64,000 bases of DNA. It comes from Taxillus chinensis. Lineage: Eukaryota; Streptophyta; Magnoliopsida; Santalales; Loranthaceae. The stretch is from assembly GCA_023512835.1 (NCBI GenBank), contig CM042087.1, forward strand, positions 46,916,249-46,980,248, written 5' to 3'. Below are positions 46,270 to 58,217 of this stretch, piece after piece (position 1 is the stretch's first letter; the number at the start of each line of letters is the position of its first letter). The position numbers were made by a program, and so were the translations under genes. A model generated the notes under the pieces. That model worked only from the letters and a program-made list of their open reading frames with translations. It did no database searches and was not told the origin of the DNA.

Positions 46270-48215
46270 GCTATATTATTAATGTCTAGGCAATCTACAA
46301 CATCCCGATCCCCAAATGTTCTTAAAATGAAGATAACTAACTACCCAGTGAGAAAAAGTAGAGCCGTGATTTTGTAATGCTGATAAGTACTGTATTGGGG
46401 GGAAACAGCTTCTATATATGAGTTCACTTCCAAACCGGCTTGTTGCAGAACATGCGACTAGGAACAGGTTACAGGAGTAGATGTTTCAGCAACAGTATTG
46501 ATGGAATGCAAGCTAACTGTGAATTCAAAACTGTTCTAGAATAACGAAACAAAAAAAAACAAAATCATGACAGTAATGTCCCTCCAAAGACCAATTGATC
46601 CATTTTTTGTTAGTTAATCCTGTGCGTCAAGCTATGTTGAATGAAACCCAACAAGCAATCTCAGTAACGATGAATCAAACCAACCATCTTGACTCGTAGT
46701 TGAAAACAGTGAATTAAAAAAACACGTGCATTGCATATGAATGTGCCGGCCATTCCATTACCACTGGTTCGGTTCAGCATTCTATTTATTATTTGGGTAA
46801 ATCAGTAAATGCCATGAAATTGAGATATTTAAAATTATCTCTAAATTTTATTTGGCCAGTGTTTTTTCCGTGCTCGCATGCGCCAATTGCGCTTTGCTAT
46901 CCTCTTAGTCTATTTATAGGTGGTTGGGATGGACTTGGCCGAGTTGAGTTGACTTGGCCGAGTTGCGCCATTTTGTCCCTTATTCAGGCTTGCCTTCCCT
47001 TCCCTTCCCGTGGAAGTGGAGTAATGAGTAATCACAGTCCATTGATTGAATTAAGGGAAAGATCTGTGCTTGTTCAAGAGCCCACGCACGGAATACAGAA
47101 AGAGATGGCAGCCCTTCGCTGCCATTGCCAACCACGCCGGTCGACTCTGAAAAAATGGCATGGCATGACCTGAAGATTGCAGCTTCGAATCCCCCCGCTT
47201 GTTTGCTCTTTGCTGTCGCTGGAGCTGAATTGTAGGCGACAGGCAGCGACCCGACCACCTTTCTTTCCCTTTTCTTCTTCCGCAGTTTCGCCAACCCAAC
47301 CCTAGGCTCCTAGGCCCTAGCATCATCGCGTCGAAGCAGCGGACAAAATGGCATGGTAAGTGGGAACGCGTCCTGCACGTGTCGAGCCAGGGGCCGTGTC
47401 GCGCGCTTGGAGTGTCGTAGGAGTGTCACCGACGTGTCAGCTCTAAAAAAAAAATGGCCGACTCGTTTTTCAGGTGTCCTGGACGTGTCGGATGAGTGTC
47501 CGACATTGTTACGCGTGCTTCATAGATGGTGATGTGGTGATGTGGTGATGGCACTGGCACCGCATCACAAAGATTCTCTCCCCCTCCCTCATGCTTGCTG
47601 TCTTCCCCATCTCCAACTTCAATCTGTGCTGCTGCCTCTCTACTCTTCTCTGAGGGCTCTCTGTTAAGCATAGCCTAATTTGCAATTTCGATCTACGTCT
47701 TCTGATGTATTTTCGTGGAATATGTATGTATATATTCTTTTCAATTAGATTGCACTTTGTCGCTTTATCGTTGAGGCGTGTAAGTTTCCTCTTCACGATC
47801 TTGGAACCTTTTGACGCATTGATGCTTGCACAAACACGTAATGATTGGGAACATATGAACTTGGTTTAGCGGGGGGCAGGGACATGAATCATCACTGGCC
47901 CAATATCATTATGTCAAGGTTGAGCTCTTATTTGTCATGCGTGTAATGGAAGAATCAAGTGTGACTGGTTTTATGTATTGGGAACATAACATTAACATAG
48001 TAGTCACGCTTGTAACTAGAATCTATAGTGTGTCAGTTATTATGTATTGGGAACATAACATAGCAGTTTCGCGGGTAGCCAAAATGGGGTTTAGTAGTAT
48101 GCAACAATAACAAGCATGATGGCCATGAATTTCCTAATACATTGAATGACACATAGAATAAGCAAGTAAACCCATAACGTTGCCTCCGTAGTGCTTCCTT
48201 ATATCATTTTGTCTT
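46270..48215. other. ALA upstream region and spacer
   Basis: The promoter and leader of ALA should lie at 46270 to about 46900, on minus. At 47370-47505 the motif GTGTC(G) occurs repeatedly (for example CACGTGTCGAG, GACGTGTCAG, GACGTGTCGG, GAGTGTCCG), a loose repeat with ACGTGTC abscisic-acid-type cores. No protein gene is convincing; open frames on both strands at 46980-47670 look spurious. Confidence 0.4.
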
Positions 48216-51200
48216 TTCTGTATTCTGTCAACTCGTTAAACTAATATAGATTTCTTTGTGTCTGTATATATGATCACTTTAATGACCTCTGATATACTGC
48301 ATACTATCGTCTACAACCACTATGTTACTTTTTATTTTATTTTATTTTATTTGTTGAGGCTGCAAAGTTGTCAATAATCATTAAGTTGGCCTAGATGAGA
48401 CTTTGGGGAATCATACCATTGGGGACTATTAGTAGTTATTCATTGAGCCTGAGAATGCACCATCAATCGTTTTTCCTTCATTGCCTTTCAGTCGCATGAC
48501 ATTAGGTCCAAGTTCTTCAATTTGTCCAGTCACAAATATTAAAGTCCGGATCATCTGATGAATGAATTGAATGACTTGAGTATGCTATCTCTTTTCTCTC
48601 AAGTCAGACAAGCTCTTAGTTAGGCTGCCCCCAAAAGTTTGAAAATTGGATGTCGTAATTTGATTGTGTTATTTAACTCTTATCAATAAATAATAATCTT
48701 GCTTCTTATCTTTTAAACTAGTTTTAACTATGCTAATTCTTACAACTTTTCAGTGACGATGACAGGATGTTTCCAGTGGATGTTTGGGGTAGCTAGTGAT
48801 GGACGAGATGTTTTAATAGACTGTTGTGTGGGTGGGGAATTAACATATTTATTACTCCCACATTTGTTGGTTGTCTTCGTTTTTGTTATGATTTGCCACA
48901 TGTCCATTACTCTGATTTCTGTCAAAACCAGAATTTTGTGATTCAAAACAGGGGCCTTGCTTCCAATTGTTTTCAGGCTGGGTGGATGAAATTGTTTTAT
49001 AAACGTTTGTGGGGTTGCAATGGTGGTGGTGTTGTCATCAACCAAACACAGTTGCACTGCTTTTGGGTTTTAGAACATCTGGATACGCACATGTTTCAGG
49101 GTAACACAATCCTTGGTGGTATGGGCTATGCTCAGCTGGCAGGCTGTGGTGTTCATGCGTGGAGAGTGCTCAGCCGGTATAATAACATGTAAATATAATG
49201 CTGTCCATCCTCCTCTTTTGGTGTCATTTTAGTCTGCCATATGCTCAAGTCAAATACTTTGATTGAAAAACATGAGTAGGGATGACACTCATCAATAATA
49301 AATTATAATGCTTTATGCTCAATTGCCCCCTTGTTATCATCAAATCATGTCAGTCTCATAATTCTTTTTAATTGGTAATATAAATTATCATGGATGAGTA
49401 CCTTGGGTTTGGCAACTCAAGTTGCCAAATATTCTATGAGAAAATATTGCATATTGTTGATTGGTAAATTGATTAGTTAGCATTTGTTATTAGTAGAAAA
49501 TTTATATGCCTTTAAGAAGATTTAAATGTGAATAGTTCATTGATGTATTGATAGAATCAATAAAAAAAGTACAAGTTGTTTTCAAAGTTTCGTTGTACTG
49601 CAATTGATGAATGATGTTCAAAATTTCTAGAAAACTAGACCATGGGGTTCTCAGGGGAGTAATTACTTATGCCTTTACACATTCCAGTTATATTGGACTT
49701 AGAATTTTAAGTCCCGTGGTGCATTGGCATCAGTTATGGCGCATGATACACACCACACAGGTATCCTAGTAGGGCCTATATGACACTTTGTTTCAATAAT
49801 TCTAATTCCTTGAAAATTTTACACTGTTGTTGCCAATCATAAGGTTTTTTTTTTTTTGGCCCAAGTGTGTGGCCCAATCCCTTCCTGGACCCTTCACATA
49901 GCGGAAGTTTTGTGTTTGCCTTTTTATTCATAATGTTTATTATTATTATTATTTATAATTTCTTCTAACTTTTGCTTTTGTTGACTATATTAATCTCATT
50001 TTGTCACCAAATGAATTATCAATTATGTGCAAAATATGATAAGAGAACAGTTACACTTGAGCTTGTACCCAAGGCTTTACAAATTAAGCCCTTTCATGTT
50101 ACATGATTCTGGAGGGATTACGCATATGATGCCTTTTGGTTCCTTTTAGATGCTGATTAAGGTAGTGTTAATTGTTTAACTTGTTCTAGGTCCATCCTTT
50201 TCTGATATCACATTATCACTGCATTAATCAAAGTTTGTGATATATAGGAACTGCATTATTATAGTAATTATATTATTATTATTATTTTGATTAATGGAGG
50301 AATATAATAATTTGTATGATGTTTAATGGACTTACATTCTCAATTTTAAGTCGGTAAAGTTCAGTGGATGGTGTGTCGTTGAGTGATGAATGTTTTGTCA
50401 GGAGCAACAGTTGAGTGAGAATGTATGTCGTTGTGCTGCATCTTTGACAGACTGAGAGGCTATACAGCTATAACTGTAACATGATTGCATGATATTATAA
50501 GCCTTCCATGAACAAAAGACAGCATACGCTGGCCATTGCTGTCATTTTTCCTGTCATTCTTTGTTGAACCAGAGAGAGAGAGATGCTGGCAGCGTTTGTG
50601 CTCTTTCCAGTTCCTATAATGTCTACAGCCCTTGTTCCCTCAGAAATTGAATTAGCCCTTTTACGTGCTTAATTAGTTTCGAGTTTATCACTGCTGCTTT
50701 TATATGCTCTTGAAAATGAACCTTAATAAATTGGTAATATTTCTTTAAGCCGTTGATAAAGGGCAGGAGCAGCTGCATTAAAGTCAATTACACATAACGG
50801 CAATGCCAGTGCCTCTGAAGTAATTGCCACATATTTGGTCGTGATATTTCTGTAAAATTCATTTGAAGTAAATGCAAGCTGGCGACAGTCCCTGTAGCCT
50901 AGGAACAGGTTTGTCTGCTTTTGAATAGGCAGATAATGAAAAATCAATATTCACACCTGCTCAATAATCACAAACCACACCACACACCCCACCGGGCGAA
51001 ACTGTCTCTGATGGATATATTTACTGCTACATGTTCCACTTTCACCACCGAAGACACGGAATATGAGTACTGTTGGCATGAAGAGTACAATAACAGCAGT
51101 AGCAGCTACTTTTCATGTAAGCCTTACTCGTTTTCTGTATTTTCGGTGTAAGTCGGTACACCAGTCATTTTTGTTATTTTAAATATAGAAACTGCATTTC

Positions 51201-51795
51201 CAGTGTTAAGACACAGAATTTGAGACAAAATTATTGTTTTTTCAGATTTTTTTGTTTTGGGGAATATGTCAAGGGTGCCTCGGCTGCAGATACACAAGCT
51301 TTTGTTTTTTTTGTCAGGAAAAATTTTGTTGGCACCAAAAAGGTGACATAAATTACGACTAACAAGTATCTAAAATGTCTAAACACTCATTAGTTAGATT
51401 GATATGAACAACACAAGCTTGAAAGCATGGTAATCATTTGTGAAAATTTCTACCTTTTTACAGGACTGCTGTTCAAGAACAGTGGATTGATCAATCCAAG
51501 CATCTACAAGAACCACGAAATACGCCTTTACTAGCCCTGTGCGGTTCCTCCTACACTTCTTCCTGAGAAATTTACTGTAGATACACATGCTGGCATCACA
51601 GTGCAAAATGGTTTTTTTTTCGTATTAAAAGAAACCCAGTCCAATGTTTCAAGCAAGCATGTGTGTTAAATTTAATTTTGAAGTTTATATTCCATAGTGG
51701 ATGCCAATGGCTTTAATAACCAACGATTGAGAAGTACAAGCAGGCTAGTCTTGCAGCTTAATTTGTGAACATGTTTAATACTCACTCGAGGAGGC
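48216..51795. repeat. direct duplication, copy 1 (about 3.6 kb in window)
   Basis: Almost identical to 60427-64000, offset about 12.2 kb. By eye there are about six substitutions plus several small indels, mostly in T runs and one AT dinucleotide. No gene is recognised in it. Open stretches common to both copies are a 122-codon one on plus (48824-49192; includes GNTILGGMGYAQLAGCGVHA) and a 74-codon one on minus (50947-50723; ends APALYQRLKEILPIY). Neither shows a family I know. Confidence 0.95.
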
Positions 51796-52744
51796 TTGGC
51801 GAGAACCATTTATAAATTTAATCAGAAAAGTGTGTTTACCAAAATTTGCAGTATAACGTAAGTAGATATGACGTTTGTTTTTTACTCCATTCGCAGGGAT
51901 GTTTGTGTGCACCTAAGACTGTAGCAAAGTCGCTTATTTAATGAGAAGCTTGGATCCTTAAATTTAATATATATGTTAACTTGGATGAGCTACAAGAGCA
52001 TAACAGGCCCATTACAATTCGCAAGCACGCTGGAGACTGGAGACTGGAGACTGGAGACTGGAGACTGGGGAAGAGGGACCAAGGCAGAAAGCAGTTGGTG
52101 GTGTGGTTTCCGGGTTGTGGGATGGGCTTATGTGCTACAAGACATGTGAGACAGAACAGAAGGGTGGCTGTTTTGGAAAAGCAGAGCACGCCTTTGGGTG
52201 GGAGTGGAACATATTGAATCAGTGACATGGTATGTATTGTCTTTAATCTATGGGAGGGCTTTATTTTTACAAGTTACAAAACCCTTTTTGCTGCTGTTTG
52301 CTTATTCCGGTCAAAAAAAGTCAGTCAAGCAAAATCCTCAGCCCCACCCCACAAACAAAGAAAATGAGGTTACAGGGGACCTTGTCTCCTCAGATTCTTA
52401 TCCCTGCCTCTCTACCTTCCTTTTCTTTGGCGTTGGCTGTCCCTTTTGGTGGGGCAGCAACACCCAGTTGGTGGGCCATCCGATGGTCCTTTTGTCAGGA
52501 TTCCACTGCCCAAGAAAAGATTGATTGCCAAGAAAACAAAAAACCAAAAACCCAAAATAAAAAATGCAAAGCCTACAAAGCCAATAAAGAAACGAAACTA
52601 GGATCCTTGACTGCTTCCTCTCTATTCCATCTCTCTCTCTCTCTCACTTATTCACTCTCTACCCAATTCCAATCTACAAGTTCAAGGACCTTCTCTCTAT
52701 TCTAGGGCCCTTAACCTTTGATTGCCTCTCTCGCTCCCTCTGAG
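51796..52744. other. spacer and MIZ1-like promoter/leader
   Basis: A 7-bp tandem repeat lies at 52030-52068. CT-rich leader sequence at 52618-52700 precedes the MIZ1-like start. No other gene is seen. Confidence 0.5.
52030..52068. repeat. tandem repeat, unit CTGGAGA
   Basis: Five perfect 7-bp units and a partial sixth. Confidence 0.95.
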
Positions 52745-53583
52745 ATGAAGACAATTATGGGTGATGATAGCTCCCAAGACTTCTCCTCCAGAAGGCACTT
52801 TCACTGGACAAAGAAGGTCAGCAGCAACGAAGCCGACGACGAAGAAACCTCACCACTCCCACACCAAAAGTCCACCCCAAACCCAAACCCAAACGACGAC
52901 GGCGACGACAAAAAGAAGAAGACGCGTGCGGAGTCGACGGCGCCCCATCCGCCGGCCGGGTCCAGGAAGAAAATGGCGGTGGCAGCCTCCAGGCTCCGGT
53001 CGGTTCTCATCGCCTTCGCACGAAACCGGCTGCCGAGCCCTCCCCAAGGCCAGCTGGGTGCGAGAGTGGTCGGGACCCTCTTCGGCCACCGGCGCGGTCG
53101 CGTCCACTTCGCATTTCAGCGGGACTCCGGCTCGCCGCCGGCGTTCCTGGTGGAGCTCGCCACGCCCATCAGCGGCCTGGTGCGAGAGATGGCCTCCGGC
53201 CTTGTCCGGATCGCCCTGGAGTGCGACAAGGAGAAGGGTCAGCGGCAGCAGCAGCAGCGGGCTCTGCTGGAGGAGCGGCGGTGGAGGACGTACTGCAACG
53301 GCAAGAAGTGCGGGTTCGCGGCGAGGCGGGAGTGCGGTGGGTGGGAAGGTAAGGTGCTGAGGGCGGTGGAGCTTATATCCATGGGCGCCGGCGTCCTTCC
53401 GTCGGAAAAACAGGGCGAGGGTGAGGGTGAGGGTGAAGGGGAAGAAGAGGGGAAGGGGAAGTGATGTACATGAGGGCCAAGTTCGAGAGGGTTGTGGGAT
53501 CAAGGGACTCTGAGGCCTTCTACATGATGAATCCAGACAGCCATGGAGCTCCCGAGCTCAGTGTCTACTTGCTCAGAGTCTAA
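52745..53583 (+). CDS. MIZU-KUSSEI 1-like protein (DUF617), frame break near the 3' end
   Basis: MIZ1 is a plant-specific protein needed for root hydrotropism; DUF617 relatives are mostly uncharacterised. The gene is intronless, as is usual for the family. ATG at 52745 starts MKTIMGDDSSQDFSS; an acidic, Lys-rich N-terminus of about 75 residues follows. The domain starts around residue 100 with VVGTLFGHRRGRVHFAFQ, then AFLVELATPISGLVREMASG and LVRIALECDK, WRTYCNGKKCGFAARRECGG and a VELISMGAGVLP segment. After a Gly/Glu repeat (53413-53461) the frame is one base out: a TGA at 53462 closes the first frame, while VMYMRAKFERVVGSRDSEAF and the normal ending ELSVYLLRV continue in the neighbouring frame to TAA 53581-53583. 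A single missing base in the GA-rich repeat explains it. Expected length is about 280 residues. Confidence 0.92.
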
Positions 53584-54913
53584 CCAGCCCTGCTGCTGAT
53601 GAGACTGCGGAGCTGGGGTGAGAGCGAGAGAGGTCTTGAGTCAGTCTCAGACATTTTCTCTGTAACTTGGGGTTTTACAATAGTAAGTAATTAAGTAAGA
53701 TGATGATATGACCAATTTGGTTTTTTGTTTTTTGCTTTTTTTTGTTTTTTTTGGTTTTGTTTTTATTTGTGGGGATGCGGGTTAATTTAGTGGAGAACGG
53801 GGGGGTTATTGTCCTTTTCTACTGTATTTTGGCAGGCTCAAGGGCGGGGGTGTGGACAAACTGGTAATATCAACCAACCTGTAAGGCTAGGGTAGGTGGT
53901 GGTGGTGGTGGGGATATCAAGGTGTAAATGTAATTAGCTTATGTTCGCTCGTTTCTGACGAGACCGCCTACGTGCCTGATGCAATCATTATTATTATTAT
54001 TAGTTTCCTTCTTTCTTTCATTTCTCACCGCATTAAATGCCTTTTAATTGGTCATTTTATTTTGTTGTCCGTAATCATCAATGGCCGTCCTACTTTAAAA
54101 TTATTATTTTTACTTTAATTTATGTAAATAAAATTTTTAAATAATGTAATATATATATATATATATATTCAAAATATAAATTAGTTTAACCATCGCTGCT
54201 ATTTCACATTTTCATTAGTTTTTTTTGTTTGAGAATTTTTTTTGCATTATATGCTAAATTGAGAAAATTTTCATGTGAAAAGTTCTTGCCAATTAAGGGA
54301 ATAGTTCTGGGAGATTATATATATACGCAGTTATCACTAAGGTCCGTGTACATAGGCATTATGTTGCAGTTTTAAATATATCCATTAGGAGAAATCGAAG
54401 AAGAGAAAATGGGAGATGATTTATTTTGTGGTAGTTTTGCAGTTGGGTTTGGCATCCCACTTTTGTGGAAGGGGAAGGACCTGTACTAGGCAAGGCTAAT
54501 AATATAAGGACCTGTCGAGAATGGCTTGGCCCTTATATTATTTTTCGGAATTTATTTATTTATTTATTTACTTCCTCTCTTTCTTTGATAGCAATTAACT
54601 ATTATTTTCACGGTGACATTGGTAACTATTTCAGTAAATCTTGAGGTAGAGGCATTCCAATGAATTAGTGCACCCTCCTAACCACAATAGTAGCTCCTCT
54701 TAAGGACAAAACATGAAATCATTGGGCTCAAATCTTTCTTTTCCTATGCTTTCATACATTCTATCTGGTTTGTCAAAATTCATTTTTTCATATACAAACA
54801 CATACATGGTATTACAATTTCAGAAGAAATTTCGTTTATTATTTCCATGCTTTTATACATATATATTATACTTTTTCTAAGTCTAAATCTTGGTTGCAGC
54901 ATTTTATCAAAAA
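53584..54913. other. MIZ1-like 3' flank and AT-rich spacer
   Basis: Probable 3' UTR to about 53720 with T-rich runs after it. A short TA run lies at 54150-54170. No gene seen. Confidence 0.5.
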
Positions 54914-55900
54914 TGGCTACAACTTCAATAGTACTTGTTGGATCGGCTCCAACTCATGGAGAAATGCTTGAAAAAATCAATGGGAGTAATTTTAAGAGAT
55001 GGCAACGAAAGATGTTTTATCAGACTGCCTTAATTTGGCTTTATTAATGATGCTCTTAAGTTAGAATGTATGGAAGCATTCTAATTTATTGTATCATAAA
55101 TATATTCTGAATGGTTTGGGAAAATTCTCTCTATAACATTTAAAGAGATACAAAACAAAAGATGCAAGCTTGAAGAAATTTGTTATTGGCAAATTTCTAA
55201 AATCTAAAATGGTAGATTTCAAAATCATTTAAGTCAGACTCAATAATTGCATGTGATTATGCATGAAAGTAAAAGGTATGATTAGTGAGGTTCTTCAAGT
55301 GGCCACCTTCATTAAAAAGCTATCATCATTTTGGAAGGATTCAAAAATTACCTCAAACATAATAAAAAAGAACTATCACTTGGAGACCCAATCGTTCACT
55401 TGAGAATAAAGGAAGTTAATAGACTCTTTGAAAGGAAACTTGTTAATAACCTATGAGTCACAAGGCCAAAGTTATTGAAGAAGAATCAAATACCAACAAA
55501 ATAAGGAAATGAAAGGGAGAAGGATCTACACGACTAGAAGAAATTTAATGGCAAATTTTCAATAGTGGAAAGCTTAACCATTGTGCCAAGGATTGGTGCA
55601 ACAACTCTCAAATGATTTTAATGAATTTGATCTTGTTGTTATGATATCCAAGTGCAACTTGGTGGGAAACCCTAAAAAATGGTGGCTTGATACTAGAGAA
55701 ACTCACCATATATACACTACCAAATTAATATTCTCTTCATATACAACAATAGAAGGTGATACAAAACTCTACATGGGTAATTCATTAATTAACTTCTAAG
55801 GTGAAAAGTGTTGGAAAAGTTGCTCTAAAGATAAATTTCAGAAAATTTATTATGTTGACTAATGTGTTTTATGTGCCAAAATTTGCAAGAATTTAGTGTC
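54914..55900 (+). pseudogene. Ty1/copia gag-protease relic
   Basis: Plus strand from ATG 54914: MATTSIVLVGSAPTHGEMLE, then INGSNFKRWQRKM (copia gag start). Decayed gag pieces follow to about 55560. Then NPKKWWLDTRETHHIYTTKL, a protease-like region (DTRETHHI where copia proteases have an active-site Asp followed by a short H-x motif), and a LTNVFYVP segment near 55855-55880. Many stops and frame changes. No LTR identified; gag and protease only. Confidence 0.75.
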
Positions 55901-56097
55901 CTATTTGGTATGTCACACCATCTATGAAAAATATTTATAACACCCTTAACCTACATATAAATAAGGTACGTAAGGGCCAATCTCGTGAGGTAAACCTATT
56001 TAAGTGCTTGGAAAAATGTATAGAAAAAGAAAATAAGGTAAACCTATCTAACTAACCTAATACCTAAATGTTCGATGTGTCATAGTACCTACAAAAA

Positions 56098-56123
56098 TAT
56101 ATATATATATATATATATATATA
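56098..56123. repeat. (TA)n microsatellite
   Basis: About 13 TA units. Confidence 0.95.
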
Positions 56124-58157
56124 ACACTTCTAACTTATCTACGGACAAGGTGAAGTAGATCCCACAGGAATATTGATAATTTCTTGGACTAAGACTAATA
56201 TTAGGGTTGAAAAAATGTATAAAAAAAGGTAAAAATAACTTTATAAACTAATCTAATCTAATGTTGTTAATGGTGACAAGTGTTGTATTGGTTATACTTA
56301 AAGCATTTGGGTTTTGAATTAGGTTTATTGAATTAAAATTGATTAAATGAATTATGGTGCCTTGTTATAATTAAAATCCAACTCTAAAAAAATACGAATT
56401 AGCCCCCCTTTCATGATCTAGCATTATGTACACTATAGCTTAAGACTAGTGACCTATTAAACGCCACAGAGTTATTTAATGGATTTCCTTAAAATCACTA
56501 ATTCTATTTAGGTTTTCTAGGATATCATGCTCCCGTAATTTAAGCTTATCCTATTTAGATTATTTTAGGTTTATGGGCAAGTCCTTCGCCTTTCGATTCT
56601 TTACAAATAATCTTAATATATAAAGCTAAGTGACCGGACCAACCTCAAATAATTAAATACCAAAATAAGAAATTAAATAAACAAAATTCCTTTAATCAAT
56701 ACTTAAATCAATTATGTGATACATATAAACAAAAGCCCCAAATTATGTTATCAAGTTCGTAAAAACTAATATAATATTAAAAGTTAGGGTTTAAATACTA
56801 AGAAGGGAACTATCGTAGGTGCTCTCCAAATAATTTTGTAAACTAAATATAGTATAGGACTATTCTAGATCATTCACTAATTCAACTCAACTTGTTTGAA
56901 CAAAAAAAAAGTAAAGATGTGGGTTTTACATAATTGAATTAAAACTAATTAATGCAAAAATGTAATTAACTAGCATGCAATTAACTAAAGTGTAATCAAT
57001 CTGATCCCTTACTTCAATTGTTATTTATCATCAACCTCATAAGATTAAACAAAACATTCATGACATCATAATTCAAGTGAATCAAACCCTCTGATTACAA
57101 ATAGGTTGTGAATTCATCCCAACAATAATTAGGAATAATTAAAATTTGTATTTGAGAGACAAAATCAAGTTTTACAAGATAAATCTCTAAATTGCATATC
57201 TAAAAATTAAAAAGTATGCTTCAAATAATTCATAATCAATCTCTCATGATTTAATTGCAAAAAAACTCAAATCACAACAAAGGAATGAGTATTAAACCAT
57301 AGCACAGAATGAATCATTAAAGTTGATACAACAAGTTCAAAACAAATAATAAAGTAGAGAAATTAAATCAACTATAGAAAAAACTACTCTTTGAAGAATG
57401 AAACTACATAAAAGAAAGAATTACAAAATAAGTAATGTTGGTCTCCTTTCTCTATGATTAGAACCCTTCAAGACCTTCTTTTGGAGGGTTCAAGAGTGAA
57501 ATTGTGCCCCAAAAAAAATACACGTAAAAATTGACCCAAAGGCAAATTTAGTACTCATGGACTAATTTAAATTATTATTAAAATTAAGTAGCCGGATTAA
57601 TTATTTGTTATTATTATTTGTTGAATCTAAATTACTTTAAAATTTTCCAAAAGAATTCTAATCCAACATATGCTTCAACGGTCCTTTTTATGTTTGAACT
57701 TGAACATTCAAAAACAATAAATTTGATTTTGAGGTAATCATATGGCATGAAACGATGCATCTTTTGCATTTTATGATTGATCAATCAAACGGTAAAATGC
57801 ATTTCACATGCATGCATGAATGGCCCCCCGCTAACCACATAAAGGAAAGTTCATTATTATTCACTGCCCCGCTTTCCCTTTCTATTTCTTTCTCGCAGCT
57901 GCCGGCCATCCCTGTCCGTTAAAGCTTAATTTTAAGCTTTGGTCAATCTCCTTTTTTCTTTATGCTATGTGATATATAGAGAGAGCCTACTGGGGGGGAG
58001 GAGGATAGAGATAGGAAAAGTAATTCTATAACAGCCAGTACGTAGGAGGGGAAGGGGGGAGGGAAGAAGCAGTGTGGAGAACATATATATGTGCCATGAT
58101 CGTAATCATTGCTAGTTTTGCTAGAAAGTCATCTAGGAGGTAATAAGAGTCGACTCA

Positions 58158-58217
58158 GGGTGAAGGTGAAGGTGAAGGTGAAGGTGAAGGTGAAGACTGA
58201 AGACTGAAGACTGAAGG
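58158..58217. repeat. GAAGGT hexamer and GAAGACT heptamer tandem repeats
   Basis: About six GAAGGT units followed by three GAAGACT units; the second seems to have arisen from the first by a short change. Confidence 0.9.

Noticed and set aside
47150..47195. GCTTCGAATCCC, resembling a tRNA T-loop
   Set aside because: No acceptor stem, D arm or anticodon arm can be folded around it.
46980..47670. Open frames of about 100 codons on both strands upstream of ALA
   Set aside because: No domain and no splice context; the region is more likely promoter or spacer.
52850..53503. 217-codon minus frame and 199-codon plus frame
   Set aside because: Shadows of the GC-rich MIZ1-like gene.
52030..58217. 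Tandem repeats at 52030 and 58158 as possible CRISPR-like arrays
   Set aside because: Units of 6-7 bp without spacers: simple repeats in a plant genome.
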